A stretch of 64,000 nucleotides of DNA from Ilyonectria destructans (GCA_020740775.1 JAHEWK010000009.1:558001-622000); one strand, 5' to 3'. Shown: positions 53,195 through 64,000, counted from the stretch's first letter. The notes: a model not told the origin generated them from the sequence alone. Translations and numbers: made by a program.

Positions 53195-55126
53195 TTAGGT
53201 TCTGGAATGAGGAACAAGCTCTTCAAGTTCGGTGTCACTTAGTTCATCATCCTGTATGTCTTGTACAACTCGCATTCGACACCAGTCAGTGTGTTGCTCA
53301 TGCTTTTGCTCCTGGGATTTGAAGCTATCCCCAATTGCAAAGTGCAGCCTGACCTTCTTTTCTGACCGAGACAGCTTAGTAAAGTTGCACAGAGCAGGCA
53401 TCGAGCCGTACGCATCAGACATATCCAATCTCAGAGGCGCAATGACGGTATTTCGGAGATCAACTCGCACGCCGTAGATGCTCTCAACGCGGAAAACCAG
53501 AATAGTGAATGCAATCCCCGATAGGGAGGCTGATGCAACGAGGGCGACCCAACCCAAGAAGGGCTTCCGCAAAACCCGCATTATAATTCCGGCTTCAGGG
53601 TACATGATATCCACCTTGTCTGATTCGGGAACGCGAAATGTGTCGGCCATGACGTTCCACGTAGATTCGTAAGAAATCATCAGCATTGCGCGGGTGTAGG
53701 CGGTCAAGTTAAGGGCTGAGGTTACCGGCCTGATGATAGCCAGGTTGAGCATGACCTCTGGCATGGCCTCGAATATCTGACTCGTTAATGGGTCCCGCGA
53801 GTTAGAGGGCGTGGCTCGCAACTCCTCAGCCTCTTTGTCCGAGACAACAGCCTCAAAGATTCCGCTGGAGATAACGCGGCTGTTGTTGTATCTGTAAGTT
53901 CCGGCGCGCACAGAGACCCTTGCAATTGCGTAGCAGTTGGTGGCAAACGGAATGTTGCCCAAGCTGTACCTGATGTCGATGAAATTGGCCACATCCATGT
54001 CACCAAATATGCTGGATGATGATGTGCAGTTCTGATTCCAGCTTTCCACTTGATGCACATTCTTTAATCGGTCTACCAAAACCGCGACGTAGAACTCATG
54101 CCTCGCCTTTTGGTCTTCTTGTCGCGGAAATGCATACTTAATTTTCGAGGACGTGCTTGATGATGACGAGATTTTGGGAGCCTCGCTCCAGGCGTAATCT
54201 CTGAGGACGGCCATGTTCCCAATAGTAGACCGCGTGATGACACCCGCCGAGCTACTTATGTTAAGCAGGCCCAGATTATCATCTCGTATGGCGGCTATCA
54301 ACTTGTCGGGCACTTCCTTTGCGGGTTCCTGAACCCATTCAATGTCATCAACGATGAAATACGGAAAGTTGACATTTTTAACCGTAGAGTTGACTGGAAA
54401 TGTGGTGTAATATCCCATGTTCCTGCGTGGTGCCGTATCGTTTCTTGCCGTCTTGTTGCTATCAAAGGAGTCGGGGCTTGTTGTGAGTGCAATTGCTGCG
54501 CTTCTCAGCATCAAAGTCTCGCGTATCTCACTCCACCGGTTGTACTCGTCCCAGGCCTGAGACTCCCCCGCCCTGGGGATCAGCAGAGAGTCCTTTTCAC
54601 CCTCGAATTGTGTCGGCGCCCACGCGATGCTACCGGACAGGAGAGGAGTTGAGAGGTACTGCGCCGGGAGGGACAGAAAGATGATAATGACGAGAGCCAA
54701 CGAAATCGGCCAGTAGGGGCTGGAGCGAAAAGGATTCAATGATGGGGGCAGAGGAAAGGCAATAGAAGAAATCTCGTTGAGCGTCGTGCCGCGGGTGAAG
54801 AGCAGAATGTAGATGGTGCGCCAAGCAACAATGGTACACCATGTCGTGAAGAAAGCCTTAATGAAAGCATCGATGGCAGCAATGAGGAACGATACCTCAA
54901 CTTGGTGGAGCGGCAAGAACGGCTGCAACGTCCTGCGATATCCAACGCGGTACGTCCGTTCATGAAAGTACAGAATGAGCAAGAGGCCGAGAGCGGTCCA
55001 GCCCAAGACGAATAGAACCAACTCAACATGGGCTTTAAGAAACCCCAGTAAACTGCTGGACCAGCTCTGCTTTTGATCTTTGGGCGCAGCTGGCTCAGCT
55101 AAGGAGCAAGCTTCGGTGGAGTTCAT
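53195..55126 (-). CDS. Large fungal membrane protein of unknown function
   Basis: Single exon, 643 aa. Layout: short cytosolic N-terminus, TM1 at about 33-53 (VELVLFVLGWTALGLLLILYF), a long hydrophobic region 74-108 (FLIAAIDAFIKAFFTTWCTIVAW), TM3 at 138-157 (WPISLALVIIIFLSLPAQYL), about 360 outer residues with many N-glycosylation sequons, one TM near 520-545 (FLGWVALVASASLSGIAFTILVF), and a 98-residue cytosolic tail ending in an acidic patch (DIQDDELSDTELEELVP). The topology is the same as that of the 631-aa protein at 35629-37627 (three N-terminal helices, outer domain, one C-terminal helix), but I see no direct sequence match. Proteins like this are numerous in filamentous ascomycetes and uncharacterised. 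Confidence 0.75.
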   Translation of the reverse strand: MNSTEACSLAEPAAPKDQKQSWSSSLLGFLKAHVELVLFVLGWTALGLLLILYFHERTYRVGYRRTLQPFLPLHQVEVSFLIAAIDAFIKAFFTTWCTIVAWRTIYILLFTRGTTLNEISSIAFPLPPSLNPFRSSPYWPISLALVIIIFLSLPAQYLSTPLLSGSIAWAPTQFEGEKDSLLIPRAGESQAWDEYNRWSEIRETLMLRSAAIALTTSPDSFDSNKTARNDTAPRRNMGYYTTFPVNSTVKNVNFPYFIVDDIEWVQEPAKEVPDKLIAAIRDDNLGLLNISSSAGVITRSTIGNMAVLRDYAWSEAPKISSSSSTSSKIKYAFPRQEDQKARHEFYVAVLVDRLKNVHQVESWNQNCTSSSSIFGDMDVANFIDIRYSLGNIPFATNCYAIARVSVRAGTYRYNNSRVISSGIFEAVVSDKEAEELRATPSNSRDPLTSQIFEAMPEVMLNLAIIRPVTSALNLTAYTRAMLMISYESTWNVMADTFRVPESDKVDIMYPEAGIIMRVLRKPFLGWVALVASASLSGIAFTILVFRVESIYGVRVDLRNTVIAPLRLDMSDAYGSMPALCNFTKLSRSEKKVRLHFAIGDSFKSQEQKHEQHTDWCRMRVVQDIQDDELSDTELEELVPHSRT

Positions 55127-56852
55127 GGTGAAAGCGAATGATATCGTGTCAAAGGGAGTCTGTAGAGTGGACTAAATTTAAGGTAGTGTATGTCGCACTA
55201 CTTCGACTTTTGGCGGCCCACGGCGGTTCCGAGACTATATACCCACGCCGTTGCCAACTGACAAGCGCAGCCCTTTCTGGCTTGCAGGACGATTGAAAAC
55301 GTAGCGCCGTGGCGCACCCCCTCTTGAGGCAAAACTAACTTAAGGCGCAATGATCTGAGACACAAACTGACAAGACCACCTACGCGCCTTCATGTGCATC
55401 TGTACGTAGCCTCGTGGCTTCCTTCACGTATGCGTTCTGTGAGTGAAGTGGCCGGGACGCTTCATCTGTCTACCTAAGCACGCAAGTTATCATTGGTGTA
55501 CATGTTGAAAGAGCCTGAGCTGCAAGAACGAAGCGCCAGCCGACAGTTTTCCAGCCGAAGTAAGACGAGTTGTAACTAAAAGATCAGCCTCAACGCCACG
55601 TTGCAGCCATCGCGCCTACGGCAGGCAATTCAGCCTCATTCGCTTAATAGCCACCAGTAGTATTTGTAAGTTGGTTGGGCCTGCATAAATACAAGCCACT
55701 ATTGAAGTAAACGCTTACGCTAATGATGCTGATGTAGGCTGATAAGGTGGGTAATCACTGGAGAGCCTGATCTTCTCAGCCGAGTTACTGTAATTAGGCT
55801 GCCCCCACAGTAGCATCGCAAGTGCACAATTGGCCCAATTACGAAGGGAGATGTCGGAGGAGCCTAACCGACTTTGTAATTCCGGGCAGCCCTGCGGGTG
55901 AAGATATTGGTCGCCGCATGCGGGTCACTGGGCTACAATAGGTCAAGGACGGGTGTATCTGCACGCTGTCAGCTGTTATGACAATCAAAGACGAAGATCC
56001 AGCTATAGGACTGATCGTTACGATATAATATTTTCTTGTATCTCACTACGGCCAGGTCTTGCCACTCCTCGTCGAAAGATTTGCCAGTTTCTCAAGCATG
56101 GCGCTACGCATAACGTTGAAGGGAAGCAGCTCGTCCCAGCTCCTATTTCCACCTCACAGAATTTCCCCGGATAGATAAAATACACACGTACTTGCGAATT
56201 TGCGAAGAATCAAGGCTGCTCTACGGATCGGGCTCTCCATACACTCCTGCCTCTGCTGTGATCGCAATATAGGAGTTGAATGGACCGGCCTAATAATGCC
56301 CATAGACTTTCAATCCTCACCGTACAACTACCCTAGTCCCATAACTCACGATACCGGCCAATAAGCTATTGAAGTTATTCTTACAGGCGCTGGTGCTGCG
56401 CAATCGCGCAACAGCCTTTATACCTAATTACAGAAGTTCGGTCGTACAGCAAGAAAGGAGCACTTAGTCCTGATGATGACATTGAACACAGGCTAGGCAC
56501 GATTGCTGTCGCAAGGAACCCACTGATTGAGATAGTAACAGTATTGTAGAAGCCCGAGAAACTACAAATAGTTGAAACTCTAATAGTAAAAGCGGTGGTA
56601 AAAGAGTTTCCACCAATGGAAATTTAAAATTAGAAAACTGCACAAATTCTTCAGCAAGATAATCTACTGGTATGAGGCAGATTATTCCTAAATGTATTTT
56701 GTTTCTATGGTAGTACGTGTTTTCAATCTTTTTAAAAAAGAATCAAAACAAAAAGTAAACTGGCATTAATATCTAGTATATGGAGTCTAATGCAGCAGCT
56801 CGGTTAGTAAATCTGCGATATTACTGATACATCCTATGATAATATAATGCTA
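55127..56852. other. Intergenic, no supported gene
   Basis: 1.7 kb. The right third (56480-56850) is strongly AT-rich. A plus-strand frame at 55953-56174 lacks similarity. Confidence 0.5.
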
Positions 56853-58647
56853 CTAAAGTACAGAGTAGAAAGCTACCTCAGCAATCATAGTCCTTGCTGG
56901 AATAGTCACGGAGATAGGAAAGCCACCATAGTCAGGGTCCTCGTTTGGCATCATGGCAAAGCTTCCGCTTCTTGTCTCGTCGCCGTTGAGAACCCGCACC
57001 GTTCGCAAGCGACCTGTTTCTTCATCCTCGACGACCTTTTCCTCGAACTTAAGGATGCCAGTGAAAGAGCTGTTAGGGTCTATCGCTCTTGCACGAACTT
57101 GGAAACCCCAACCAATGAGCAAGAACCTTCCTTGGCCGCGGTTTATCACCATCCCGGCGCCCGTTCCTGGTTTCCCAAATACAAAACACGGCTCGATGAT
57201 TATCTCAAAGTTTGCCCAGACTCGGCGAACGGCGATGGAGGTGTCGTGCGTTGAAACACCCTGGGGCAATTCATCAAAACAGAACCCGACTGATTTGTTC
57301 GGTTGACGTTGGGCCTCCAAGACGATGGCTGAAACGGATTTGAGCAAACCATAATGCTTGGTAAAGGGATTGTCACTGGGGTCGACGGTGTCGACGCCGA
57401 AAGGAGCTACGCCCATAGCGGCGTATGTCCCATAAGCGATCCAAATGCGACGAGCCCCGTGGTCGTCTCGCCGCTGTTCTGGGATGAAGAGAGGTTGGCC
57501 CTTGTGTCGATATTTCGCACATGAGCTGTTGTAGTCGTTCAGGTAGATATCGGGACCGAGGAAGTCTAATGCGGGGGCAAATTCCATCCAGACGTCCATA
57601 ACATTGCTCACGGCGCCGCCAGAAGGATAGTCACCCGGCATGCCGCCTCCGCCGACAACAACGGGAAAGTCGTTATCCGAATCCTCGCCAACATAGTTCA
57701 TCCACATGTTCGTGTAGTGAGGGATAGGATATACGTTTTTTCCAGCCGCAGCAACATGATTCAGGTAAAGGGCGTAGTGATATGCCATGAATAACTCGTC
57801 TGTTCGGGGACTGGGACCGAATACGGTCTCCCAATTTTCATTCTTACCAGTAGAGGATTTCTGCGGGTTGAAGCCTTTGAGATTCTGTTTTTTGATGTCT
57901 CGGTTCAGGTGATCCCAGTTCGACGACAGGAAATGGAGCAATTCGTCGGGAACTGGCTCGTAGAACGCTGCATTTGCCATCTCGCATCCATCTCGAGAGT
58001 CGCCAAGCAGGCCACTTTCATTCTCGACCTGAACCATCAGAACGGTGGAATGAGACTCGTCGAAGTCCCTCAAATGGGTCATGAGTTGGCCGAATGCCTT
58101 TGCGTCGGCCTTGCGACCCTCTGGATGAAAGAGCGACAGAACGTCGGCAGTCTCGAGGCGACCACCGGCCTTGCGCAGTTTGGCGCGGGGGAATCGCTGT
58201 GTGTCTGTCTTAACCCAGGCCGGCACATACGTGGAGAGTCCTGTAAGCCGGTTAGCCCTAATTATGGCAGAAGTGACGAGTTATTCTTTTACCGTTCTTA
58301 AAGGAGCCGAACCAAAGCAGAACTAGGTGCATCGAGTGCCTGCGCGCCGCCAGGATAATCTCATCCAGGACAGAGAAGTCGAACTTGTTCTCCTCTAGCT
58401 CGATCATTTCCCAGGTCACGCAGCCAAGCAACGTGTTGATATTTGTGTCTACCATCTTTTGCCAAACAGGCTCCATGTATTCAGGCGATGTCATGGACGA
58501 ATTCTGAAGCTCGCCAGCCCGCATCAGAAAGGGCTTGCCTTTGACGATGAGCTGTTTTGAGACTCCAGTCTCGACTAGATGGGGGATATTGATGGCCATC
58601 TTCGCGTCGCTGACGACGTGGTCGGTCGCTATGTCGAGAAGCGTCAT
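56853..58647 (-). CDS. Beta-galactosidase-like glycoside hydrolase (GH42-type barrel with DUF5597)
   Basis: Two exons, complement(58293..58647) and (56853..58240), are joined across a 52-bp intron (phase 1) and give 580 aa. There is no signal peptide, so it probably acts inside the cell on imported oligosaccharides. The TIM-barrel part shows LMRAGELQNSS (strand 1), NTLLGCVTWEMIE, HLVLLWFGSFKNG, and the acid/base motif VQVENE with the catalytic Glu at 193. The nucleophile candidate is E373 in LFIPEQRRD. The C-terminal beta domain with EVAFYSVL at the end fits DUF5597 (PF18120). Clan GH-A retaining beta-galactosidase activity is expected from the family, and the exact linkage is unknown. The gene is divergent from the Zn2Cys6 regulator at 59217. 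A second in-frame ATG 16 codons in is possible. Confidence 0.83.
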
Positions 58648-59216
58648 TTAGGTGGTGAGATGACAGTGGAATACGAACCGAAGAAATATCAGGTAGCGGG
58701 AGGGCGTCCGAGGTCACGGTTTGACTGTAGATAGAGTGTCACTTGATTATATTTGATTTGCGTCGCTGAAGCTCAAGGATATTCGTCCTTTTGAGCGGAT
58801 AGGTGACTCAGCTCCCACCTGTTGACCCCAGACAGTCCGGGTTTGAAGCTTCGTGATAGGCTCACTTTCCGACCCCCCTTCGGATCATAAATGCACCTGC
58901 CGTGAAATGGACCAGATGACCCATTAACCCCGTCGTACTCTGTCCTCGGGCGGGGATCTCCCTTCACCCCTGTTGACGCTCGCATCGAGAGTCGTCATCT
59001 TCTGCCGGTTCCAACGACTCGCGTTAGCGTCAGAAAGTCCGGCATACGAACCAATAACACGGCGTCATTCCCGAGGCGGGGAAAATAGGATCCTTGCCAA
59101 ATCCGTCCTGTTTACATAAACCATCATGAGATCCACCGAAGCCTGTGGGCGAGCGATCCGCCAGGGCATTTCTGCTATGCCAGCCGTGCCATATCGCCGC
59201 TGCCAGCCACCGCGAG
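58648..59216. promoter_or_regulatory. Divergent promoter, beta-galactosidase-like gene / regulator
   Basis: The 569-bp gap between two divergent starts is the likely joint control region. Purine/pyrimidine GC-rich blocks are visible near 58870-58970. No specific operator can be assigned. Confidence 0.4.
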
Positions 59217-60988
59217 ATGAAGCACCCCAGGGCATGTCGCCAATGCCGAGAGAGCAAGCGGAGATGCGTCCGCCACAGCCACCAAGTCGGAGAGCCATGC
59301 GAGCCTTGCCAGAGACGAAACCTAGTGTGTGCGGGCTCGCGGACTATAGGGCGCTCCCAGTCCTTGCTACCAAAAGCCGATGAGCCGCAGTCACAAGAAG
59401 TGATACCGGAACCAACCGCTTCGCCAAAGCCTCCTTGTCCATGCGTGCCGACTCACGTTGCGGTGCGGCTTGTGGACCATTACTTGAACAAGCTGCACAA
59501 CCGGCCCCATAGTCTATTCCATCCCGCAAAACTGCGGATGCAGGTGCGGGACGGCTCCGTCAATCAGGCGCTGCTGTTGGCCATCTGCAGCATGGCTTCG
59601 AGGTTTGACGATGATGAAGAAATCCGTTTACTCGAGAAGCGCTTGATGGACGAGTCCAAGAGTAAACTCCTCGCTGATCTAGAAAATATTTGCATCGAAA
59701 ACATCCAGACATGTATCCTAATCGCCAACCTCTATGCCGCTCATTTAAAGCCGTCCTCAGAGGCTCTCTTTTTTCGTATGCCATATCCCTTCCACTTTCT
59801 CGTGACTCCCCTTCCTTCGCAGTTTCTGCACAATTGTTTCGGCCCTGGTCGCTCACTATCATGTAGGCATCGCGATCAGTTTATTACAAATTCTGGACTC
59901 CGGTGCCTCCTCTGTAGGGACCAAGCTGATCGATCTCGAGATCAAAAGACGAACTTGGTGGACAGTCTTCATGGCTGATCGTTGGTCATCTTCCAGCCTC
60001 GGCTTACCGCGCCAAATCGCAGACACTGAACTTGCTGTCGATCTACCAATGGATGAAACCATCTTCGAGTCTCTGAGTGCCGAGGAAACAAAGCTCAATG
60101 TCCCCTGGCAACCAGGCATTTGGGCTCATATGATTGCACTGGTCCAGATGTTTGGCCCTATACAAGATCTGAACCGCCGCAGTGTCTATGGAAACATCAC
60201 TCTCGAAGAGATGGAAGCAGGTGTCACCTACCTTTCAAGTCGGCTAGAGAACTGGGAGCAAATGCTACCAGTCGATGTTAGAATGAATGAGGAGAATCTG
60301 GAACGGCACATTCACAGAGGTACTGGCGGAGCATTCATCGCGCTTCATCTCGGATATCACCATTATGCTACTCTGCTCTACTTTCGGTTTCTCGAGCCCC
60401 CGGGGTCAACGTCTCCTTTGGTAGAGATCTACCACGGCAAGTGCAACTTTCATGCCCTGTCCTATAGTGGCCTCGTCAAGCTCGCCCGCCACAAGCAGCG
60501 TTGTGAGGTAATCTACCCGACCGTTGGTCACATGGCAGTCGTATCGTCGTCGGTGCTGCTCCACACTCTGTTGTTTGGCGAAGAAAAGGATCTCCAAAGC
60601 GCCCGTGATGCCCTAAATGCAAACTTCGCCGCCATTCTGGACCTGCGACGGTACTGGCGGAACACGGCACCCATGGTGTGTCTCATTCCAAGGTCCAAAC
60701 ATTGTCACAAAAGCTGACTGATGATAGATACATAGGCTTGTCACCTTTCAGAATTTCTGCCTACTTTCCAATCATTATAGGACGCATAAATTAGACGGTT
60801 GGATGATCAGATTCTTGATTGAATATTCACTACCCTTGGGTGATAAGGATATTGAACCGGTGACACTGGGCAGGGACCTCGACATTGATGATTTTTCGAC
60901 CCGCACCCAAGTTCTCACCGAACAAGGAAGATATACTTCCTTTGCGATCGACGATGGATTCTTGGAGGAATTCGAGTTTGGGTTGTAA
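59217..60988 (+). CDS. Zn2Cys6 transcription factor with Fungal_trans domain
   Basis: Three exons (59217..59775, 59867..60675, 60728..60988) give 542 aa. The zinc cluster starts at residue 7: CRQC-x6-C-x10-C-x2-C-x6-C, with the fourth spacer longer than average. A 60-residue linker follows, then the middle homology domain (PF04082): DHYLNKLHNRPHSLFHPAKL, ALLLAICSMASRFDDDEE, and after the first intron ISLLQILDSGASSVGTKL and EIKRRTWWTVFMADRWSS. The C-terminal part, THKLDGWMIRFLIEYSLPL, is typical. The first intron must run to the AG at 59866: the nearer AG after CTTCGC puts the frame wrong. It is divergent to the beta-galactosidase-like gene and 0.64 kb upstream of the exo-arabinanase gene in the same direction, so it is a candidate pathway-specific regulator of both (inference). 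Confidence 0.84.
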
Positions 60989-61330
60989 CTCACACCACGC
61001 ATCATATTTCAACCAGTCCCACAAATTTCTTCATGATGTGACTAAACCTTGTCTGCCAGCTTAGCACAAGTATCGGGAGGTGTGGCGACGAGGGCGCAGG
61101 GATCGGGTTTTCGACGGTTTGATTGGCTCCAGTGCCGGTTTCCCACGCACCTCGGCACACTAGAACCACGGCATATCATCGAGTCCGCGTCTAGACCGAA
61201 ATCAGCGGCGGGCGTGGCGGGGAAGAAGTCGGGGTAAGTTGTCCCCATGAGGGCAGCCGGAGACAAATGCGGACTGATTGGGTGTTACTCCGGAGCATCG
61301 CGAGATTTACCACGCTGTTCCGTCTCGAGA

Positions 61331-61384
61331 CGCAGCTCCCCATTTCCCCACTCGTATACCCGGTAATTCACCAAGCTCTGGGGC
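61331..61384 (-). repeat. Dispersed 54-bp repeat, copy B
   Basis: Inverted relative to copy A at 35207-35260. Twenty-seven central bases are identical (61335-61361). It sits 130 bp upstream of the GH93 TATA box. Confidence 0.65.
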
Positions 61385-61491
61385 AACAGGCCGGGCGGGC
61401 CAAACCCCATGTGGAAGTAGAAGCTTTCCGGTTCCTCGTAAGTACTACTTGAGGCCTCGTGTATAACTGGCGCGGCGGCAAACTTTAGGAA

Positions 61492-61498
61492 TATAAAA
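61492..61498 (+). promoter_or_regulatory. TATA box of the GH93 gene
   Basis: TATAAAA 131 bp upstream of the chosen ATG at 61629. An in-frame ATG at 61524 would lie only 26 bp from the box, at or before the transcription start, and is rejected for that reason. Confidence 0.6.
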
Positions 61499-61628
61499 GG
61501 CATGTCATCTTTCAGTCACATTTTTGAGAGTCCCATCATCCTCAGTAACTCACATCTCTTACAAACCAATTGAAGCGGTGTCTTCATCCAGTTACCTGTC
61601 GCACCCGGCACCAGCCCTATTCACCGCC

Positions 61629-62828
61629 ATGCACAACATCATGCGCGCTCTTACCGCTGCGGCACTGGCAGTCGCCGCATTGGCTTCCCCATCCACGCCG
61701 AGGGCTGTCACGCCCAGCCCGTGGACCAACTTCAACGACAACGGCGTCTTCTATCCCAGCAAGAATGCCACCAGCTGGCGCACTCTCTACGGTCGTACTC
61801 TGCAGCTCCCGGATAAATCGATCCTTCTTTCTTGGGAAGACTACGACCCTGACGCTACTTTTACGTACTTCCCAATCTGGAAGTCAACCGACGGTGGTGC
61901 TTCATTCAAGTATTTCTCCAGGGTCGACGACCAGGTCAATGGCTGGGGCAACTGGTACCAACCTTACTTGTATGCCCTTCCAGAGGCTTTCGGCGGTTAC
62001 CCCAAGGGCACAATTCTCCTTGCTGGAGTCTCCACCCCTCGGGACCTCAGCCAGGCGTATATCGATCTATACGCTAGCACCAATCAAGGCCTGAACTGGG
62101 AGTTTGTCAGCCACATTGTCTACGGCCCAGGACGCGAAGTCATTGACAGAGGCCAAAAGGCTGTATGGGAGCCATCCTTCTATATGTACCAGGGCCAACT
62201 GATCTGCTACTATTCGACTCAGGTCGACCCCAACCACAACCAAAAGCTTTCCCACAAAACAACCACGAACCTACGCCAATGGAGTCAGGAGGTTAACGAC
62301 GTTGCAGAGCCAGATGCCTCGGTGCGTCCCGGCATGGCAACCGTCGCCTACAGTTCGGTCTCCAAGAAGTATGTCATGACCTATGAGTATTGTGGCGGTC
62401 CCATCGCCAGCGGCTGTCCTGTCTACTACAAGGTTTCCAATTCTCCTCTGACGTTTGGATCCGTTGGCTCCCAGCCAATCATCCCGTCCGATGGTAACCT
62501 GAACCCGAATGGAAGCCCGTATGTCATCTGGGCGCCCACTGCAGGCAGTCAGCCTTCCAGCGGCGTTTTCATCGCCAGCGGTGGCAACCGCGAGGAAGTT
62601 TATGTCAATACTGATGCCGTTGACCCCAATGGTTGGAAGCTCGTCAACGTTGGACAGTGGTCGGCCTACTCACGCGAACTTCGCATTATCAATACCCCTA
62701 CGAATAGTGCCGCTCAGGGGAAACAGAAGCTTCTTCTCACTAACGGTGGAAATATCGGTTGCTCTGGATCGTGTTACAACTATGTGGCCAATGGAGTGGT
62801 AGATATCCCAACTTATCCTCACTCCTAG
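61629..62828 (+). CDS. Secreted GH93 exo-1,5-alpha-L-arabinanase
   Basis: Single exon, 399 aa from the ATG at 61629 (a second ATG at 61641 is also possible). The signal peptide is RALTAAALAVAALAS. The body is a six-bladed propeller with Asp-box-like turns (STDGGASF near 86-93, STNQGLNW near 150-157). Family GH93 positions are present: E181 in KAVWEPSF and E253 in MTYEYCGG, equivalent by motif to the two catalytic glutamates of Fusarium Arb93A (known from the characterised enzyme). The C-terminus carries a disulfide-like CSGSC motif. The enzyme is expected to release arabinobiose from linear arabinan outside the cell, supporting pectin side-chain breakdown. It lies 0.64 kb downstream of the Zn2Cys6 gene in the same orientation. 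Activity is inferred from the family. Confidence 0.9.
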   Translation: MHNIMRALTAAALAVAALASPSTPRAVTPSPWTNFNDNGVFYPSKNATSWRTLYGRTLQLPDKSILLSWEDYDPDATFTYFPIWKSTDGGASFKYFSRVDDQVNGWGNWYQPYLYALPEAFGGYPKGTILLAGVSTPRDLSQAYIDLYASTNQGLNWEFVSHIVYGPGREVIDRGQKAVWEPSFYMYQGQLICYYSTQVDPNHNQKLSHKTTTNLRQWSQEVNDVAEPDASVRPGMATVAYSSVSKKYVMTYEYCGGPIASGCPVYYKVSNSPLTFGSVGSQPIIPSDGNLNPNGSPYVIWAPTAGSQPSSGVFIASGGNREEVYVNTDAVDPNGWKLVNVGQWSAYSRELRIINTPTNSAAQGKQKLLLTNGGNIGCSGSCYNYVANGVVDIPTYPHS

Positions 62829-64000
62829 ATTATACACTCGGAAGACGGTCAGTGGGTATAGCTGCTTATACCCAAGGATTGAATGAAAGTAGTCTTAACA
62901 TAGTTTAATAAAGGGTGTAAGGAAAACCATCTGATTGTCTAGTAGCTGTGCCGTTGCACCCCGATGTGCAGCTCTCGGGGCGGTTGTGGCGACCATTCCT
63001 GGCACATCAGAACTAGTGACTGTTTTAGAGCATTGAGTAGAGAGAGGCAATTTGGTCAAAAACGAGCAGTCTCCTTCCTCAGAGAGTATCGAAACGACTT
63101 GGGCCCAGTGTCCTGGGTGCGCTCGCAGTATCAAGAGATGGCATTCATTGTCTGAACGTAAAAGAAGTGTCGATCCATTTATTGCCGACATGAGAAATTA
63201 ATCGTAGTTGGATACTGTATCTTTATTATATTTTCAATGCCAGAAGAAGAACGCCGAGTTAGTGATGTGTTGCTAGCCGGTCCAAGGCCACGACACAGTC
63301 GTCCCGCCCCTTCCCCGGAGCCGGTATTACTGGTTTGCTATTCTATACCCGACGGGGTAACTTACCAGCGCTAAGGCAAATCCCGGGCTTTCCATTTCCC
63401 CGGTCTCGAGGGACATGGGCTCAGCAGACCATCGTATACGGCAACATCGGCATGTACAATACTCTCGCGAAACATCAAGTACTCCTCGGATACTACTGGG
63501 AGATGCGGACGTTCTTACAAGGCCTAATTAATTAAATTGCATTCTATTTTCCCAAGGCCATGAATTTTGTGACTTGGGTGAACAAAAAGTACGCAGATTT
63601 TTAGCAATTGAATGCACACACGGTTATGGGAGCGCCGCTATAAAATTAGACGCTGACCCACTCCGAGGGGAAATTCCGCGAATCCACCACAGATCATGCA
63701 TTTGTGAAGAAATCGATCCAAGATCATGAACTTCGTCTACATGCTTACGTTTGCAAACATCGCCTCCAATAAAAACCTGCAAACTCTTGATGACAGTGGG
63801 CCAGTGTTAGGTAATTGTCATCCCTGGCGGTCTTGGCGGTCTCTGCGTCTGTTGGCTTTGTTGGCTTAGGTTTGGCCGTTGCTGAAGTCGCGGAAATGTA
63901 ATAAAGATGAGGCTGGCTGACAAAATGCTTTCTTCGTTGACAAGGTCTCAGAGTGCAGGCCACCGTTGTCTCTCGTTCGACACTCGTTTCTTACCCTCAC
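62829..64000. other. Intergenic, no supported gene
   Basis: Right end of the window. Frames at 62895-63191 (minus), 63335-63535 (plus) and 63745-63963 (minus) show no similarity. A TATAAAA at about 63639 could belong to a gene starting beyond the window. Confidence 0.5.

Larger units (their letters stand above)
60989..61628. other. Intergenic with dispersed repeat and GH93 promoter
   Basis: Contains the 54-bp repeat copy B (61331-61384) and a TATA box for the downstream gene. No gene is supported. Confidence 0.5.

Noticed and set aside
35629..55126. The two large membrane proteins as paralogues
   Set aside because: They share topology but I found no alignable sequence; a profile comparison would be needed.
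59127..59383. ATG at 59127 as start of the regulator
   Set aside because: It is in a frame that does not contain the zinc cluster; the frame starting at 59217 does.
1..64000. tRNA, rRNA genes and CRISPR arrays
   Set aside because: No cloverleaf with a proper T-arm was found at any GTTC-like site checked by eye, no rRNA-like stretches, and CRISPR is not expected in a fungal nuclear genome. A tRNA scan would settle the first point.

Overview
The window is nuclear DNA from a filamentous ascomycete (Pezizomycotina). Genes carry short 45-100 bp GT-AG introns. The gene families are typical of these fungi: Zn2Cys6 regulators, DUF3632, SAT4/PTH11-like rhodopsin-fold proteins, Dal5-type permeases, GH93 arabinanase and F-box/LRR proteins. 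Several decayed copies carry C-to-T / G-to-A stops of the kind left by repeat-induced point mutation (RIP). Genus is not resolved. I see no tRNA, rRNA or CRISPR. All exon borders were worked out by hand from frame continuity and splice sites.

Layout. 1-3.8 kb: a secreted T1/F1-type guanyl ribonuclease and a DUF3632 gene. 4-14.8 kb: two divergent gene pairs that look like one catabolic cluster, namely Dal5-type permease / FAD amine oxidase and Zn2Cys6 regulator / ATP-dependent 5-oxoprolinase-hydantoinase. Both shared promoters carry several AreA-type GATA sites. 15.6-18.4 kb: an HSL-type esterase, a 368-bp hAT-type MITE with perfect 8-bp target duplication, and an ankyrin protein. 19.7-20.8 kb: an unrecognised secreted protein. 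21-31.6 kb: three secondary-metabolism-style oxidases (P450, TetX/PHBH-like FAD monooxygenase, secreted BBE-like oxidase) and a RIP-marked scrap of a second TetX-like gene. 32.8-37.6 kb: a SAT4-type seven-helix protein and a large membrane protein. 38.3-39.7 kb: a complete but dead Tc1/impala-like DD34E transposon. 40.6-42.5 kb: F-box/LRR protein. 43.4-50.2 kb: a decay zone with a kinase pseudogene, a GH3 beta-glucosidase with a one-base frameshift and a 3'-truncated GH78 rhamnosidase relic. 50.6-55.1 kb: a secreted LVIVD/choice-of-anchor-B protein and another membrane protein. 56.9-62.8 kb: a GH42/DUF5597 beta-galactosidase-like gene, a divergent Zn2Cys6 regulator and a secreted GH93 exo-arabinanase.

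How the genes may work together. The 4-14.8 kb cluster combines uptake, FAD-dependent amine oxidation, ATP-driven ring opening of a lactam or hydantoin and its own regulator. 5-Oxoproline salvage or an N-methylhydantoin-to-sarcosine route would both fit (inference). The GH3, GH78, GH42-like and GH93 genes with the adjacent regulator suggest a locus for rhamnogalacturonan/arabinogalactan side chains or plant glycosides, part of which is degenerating.
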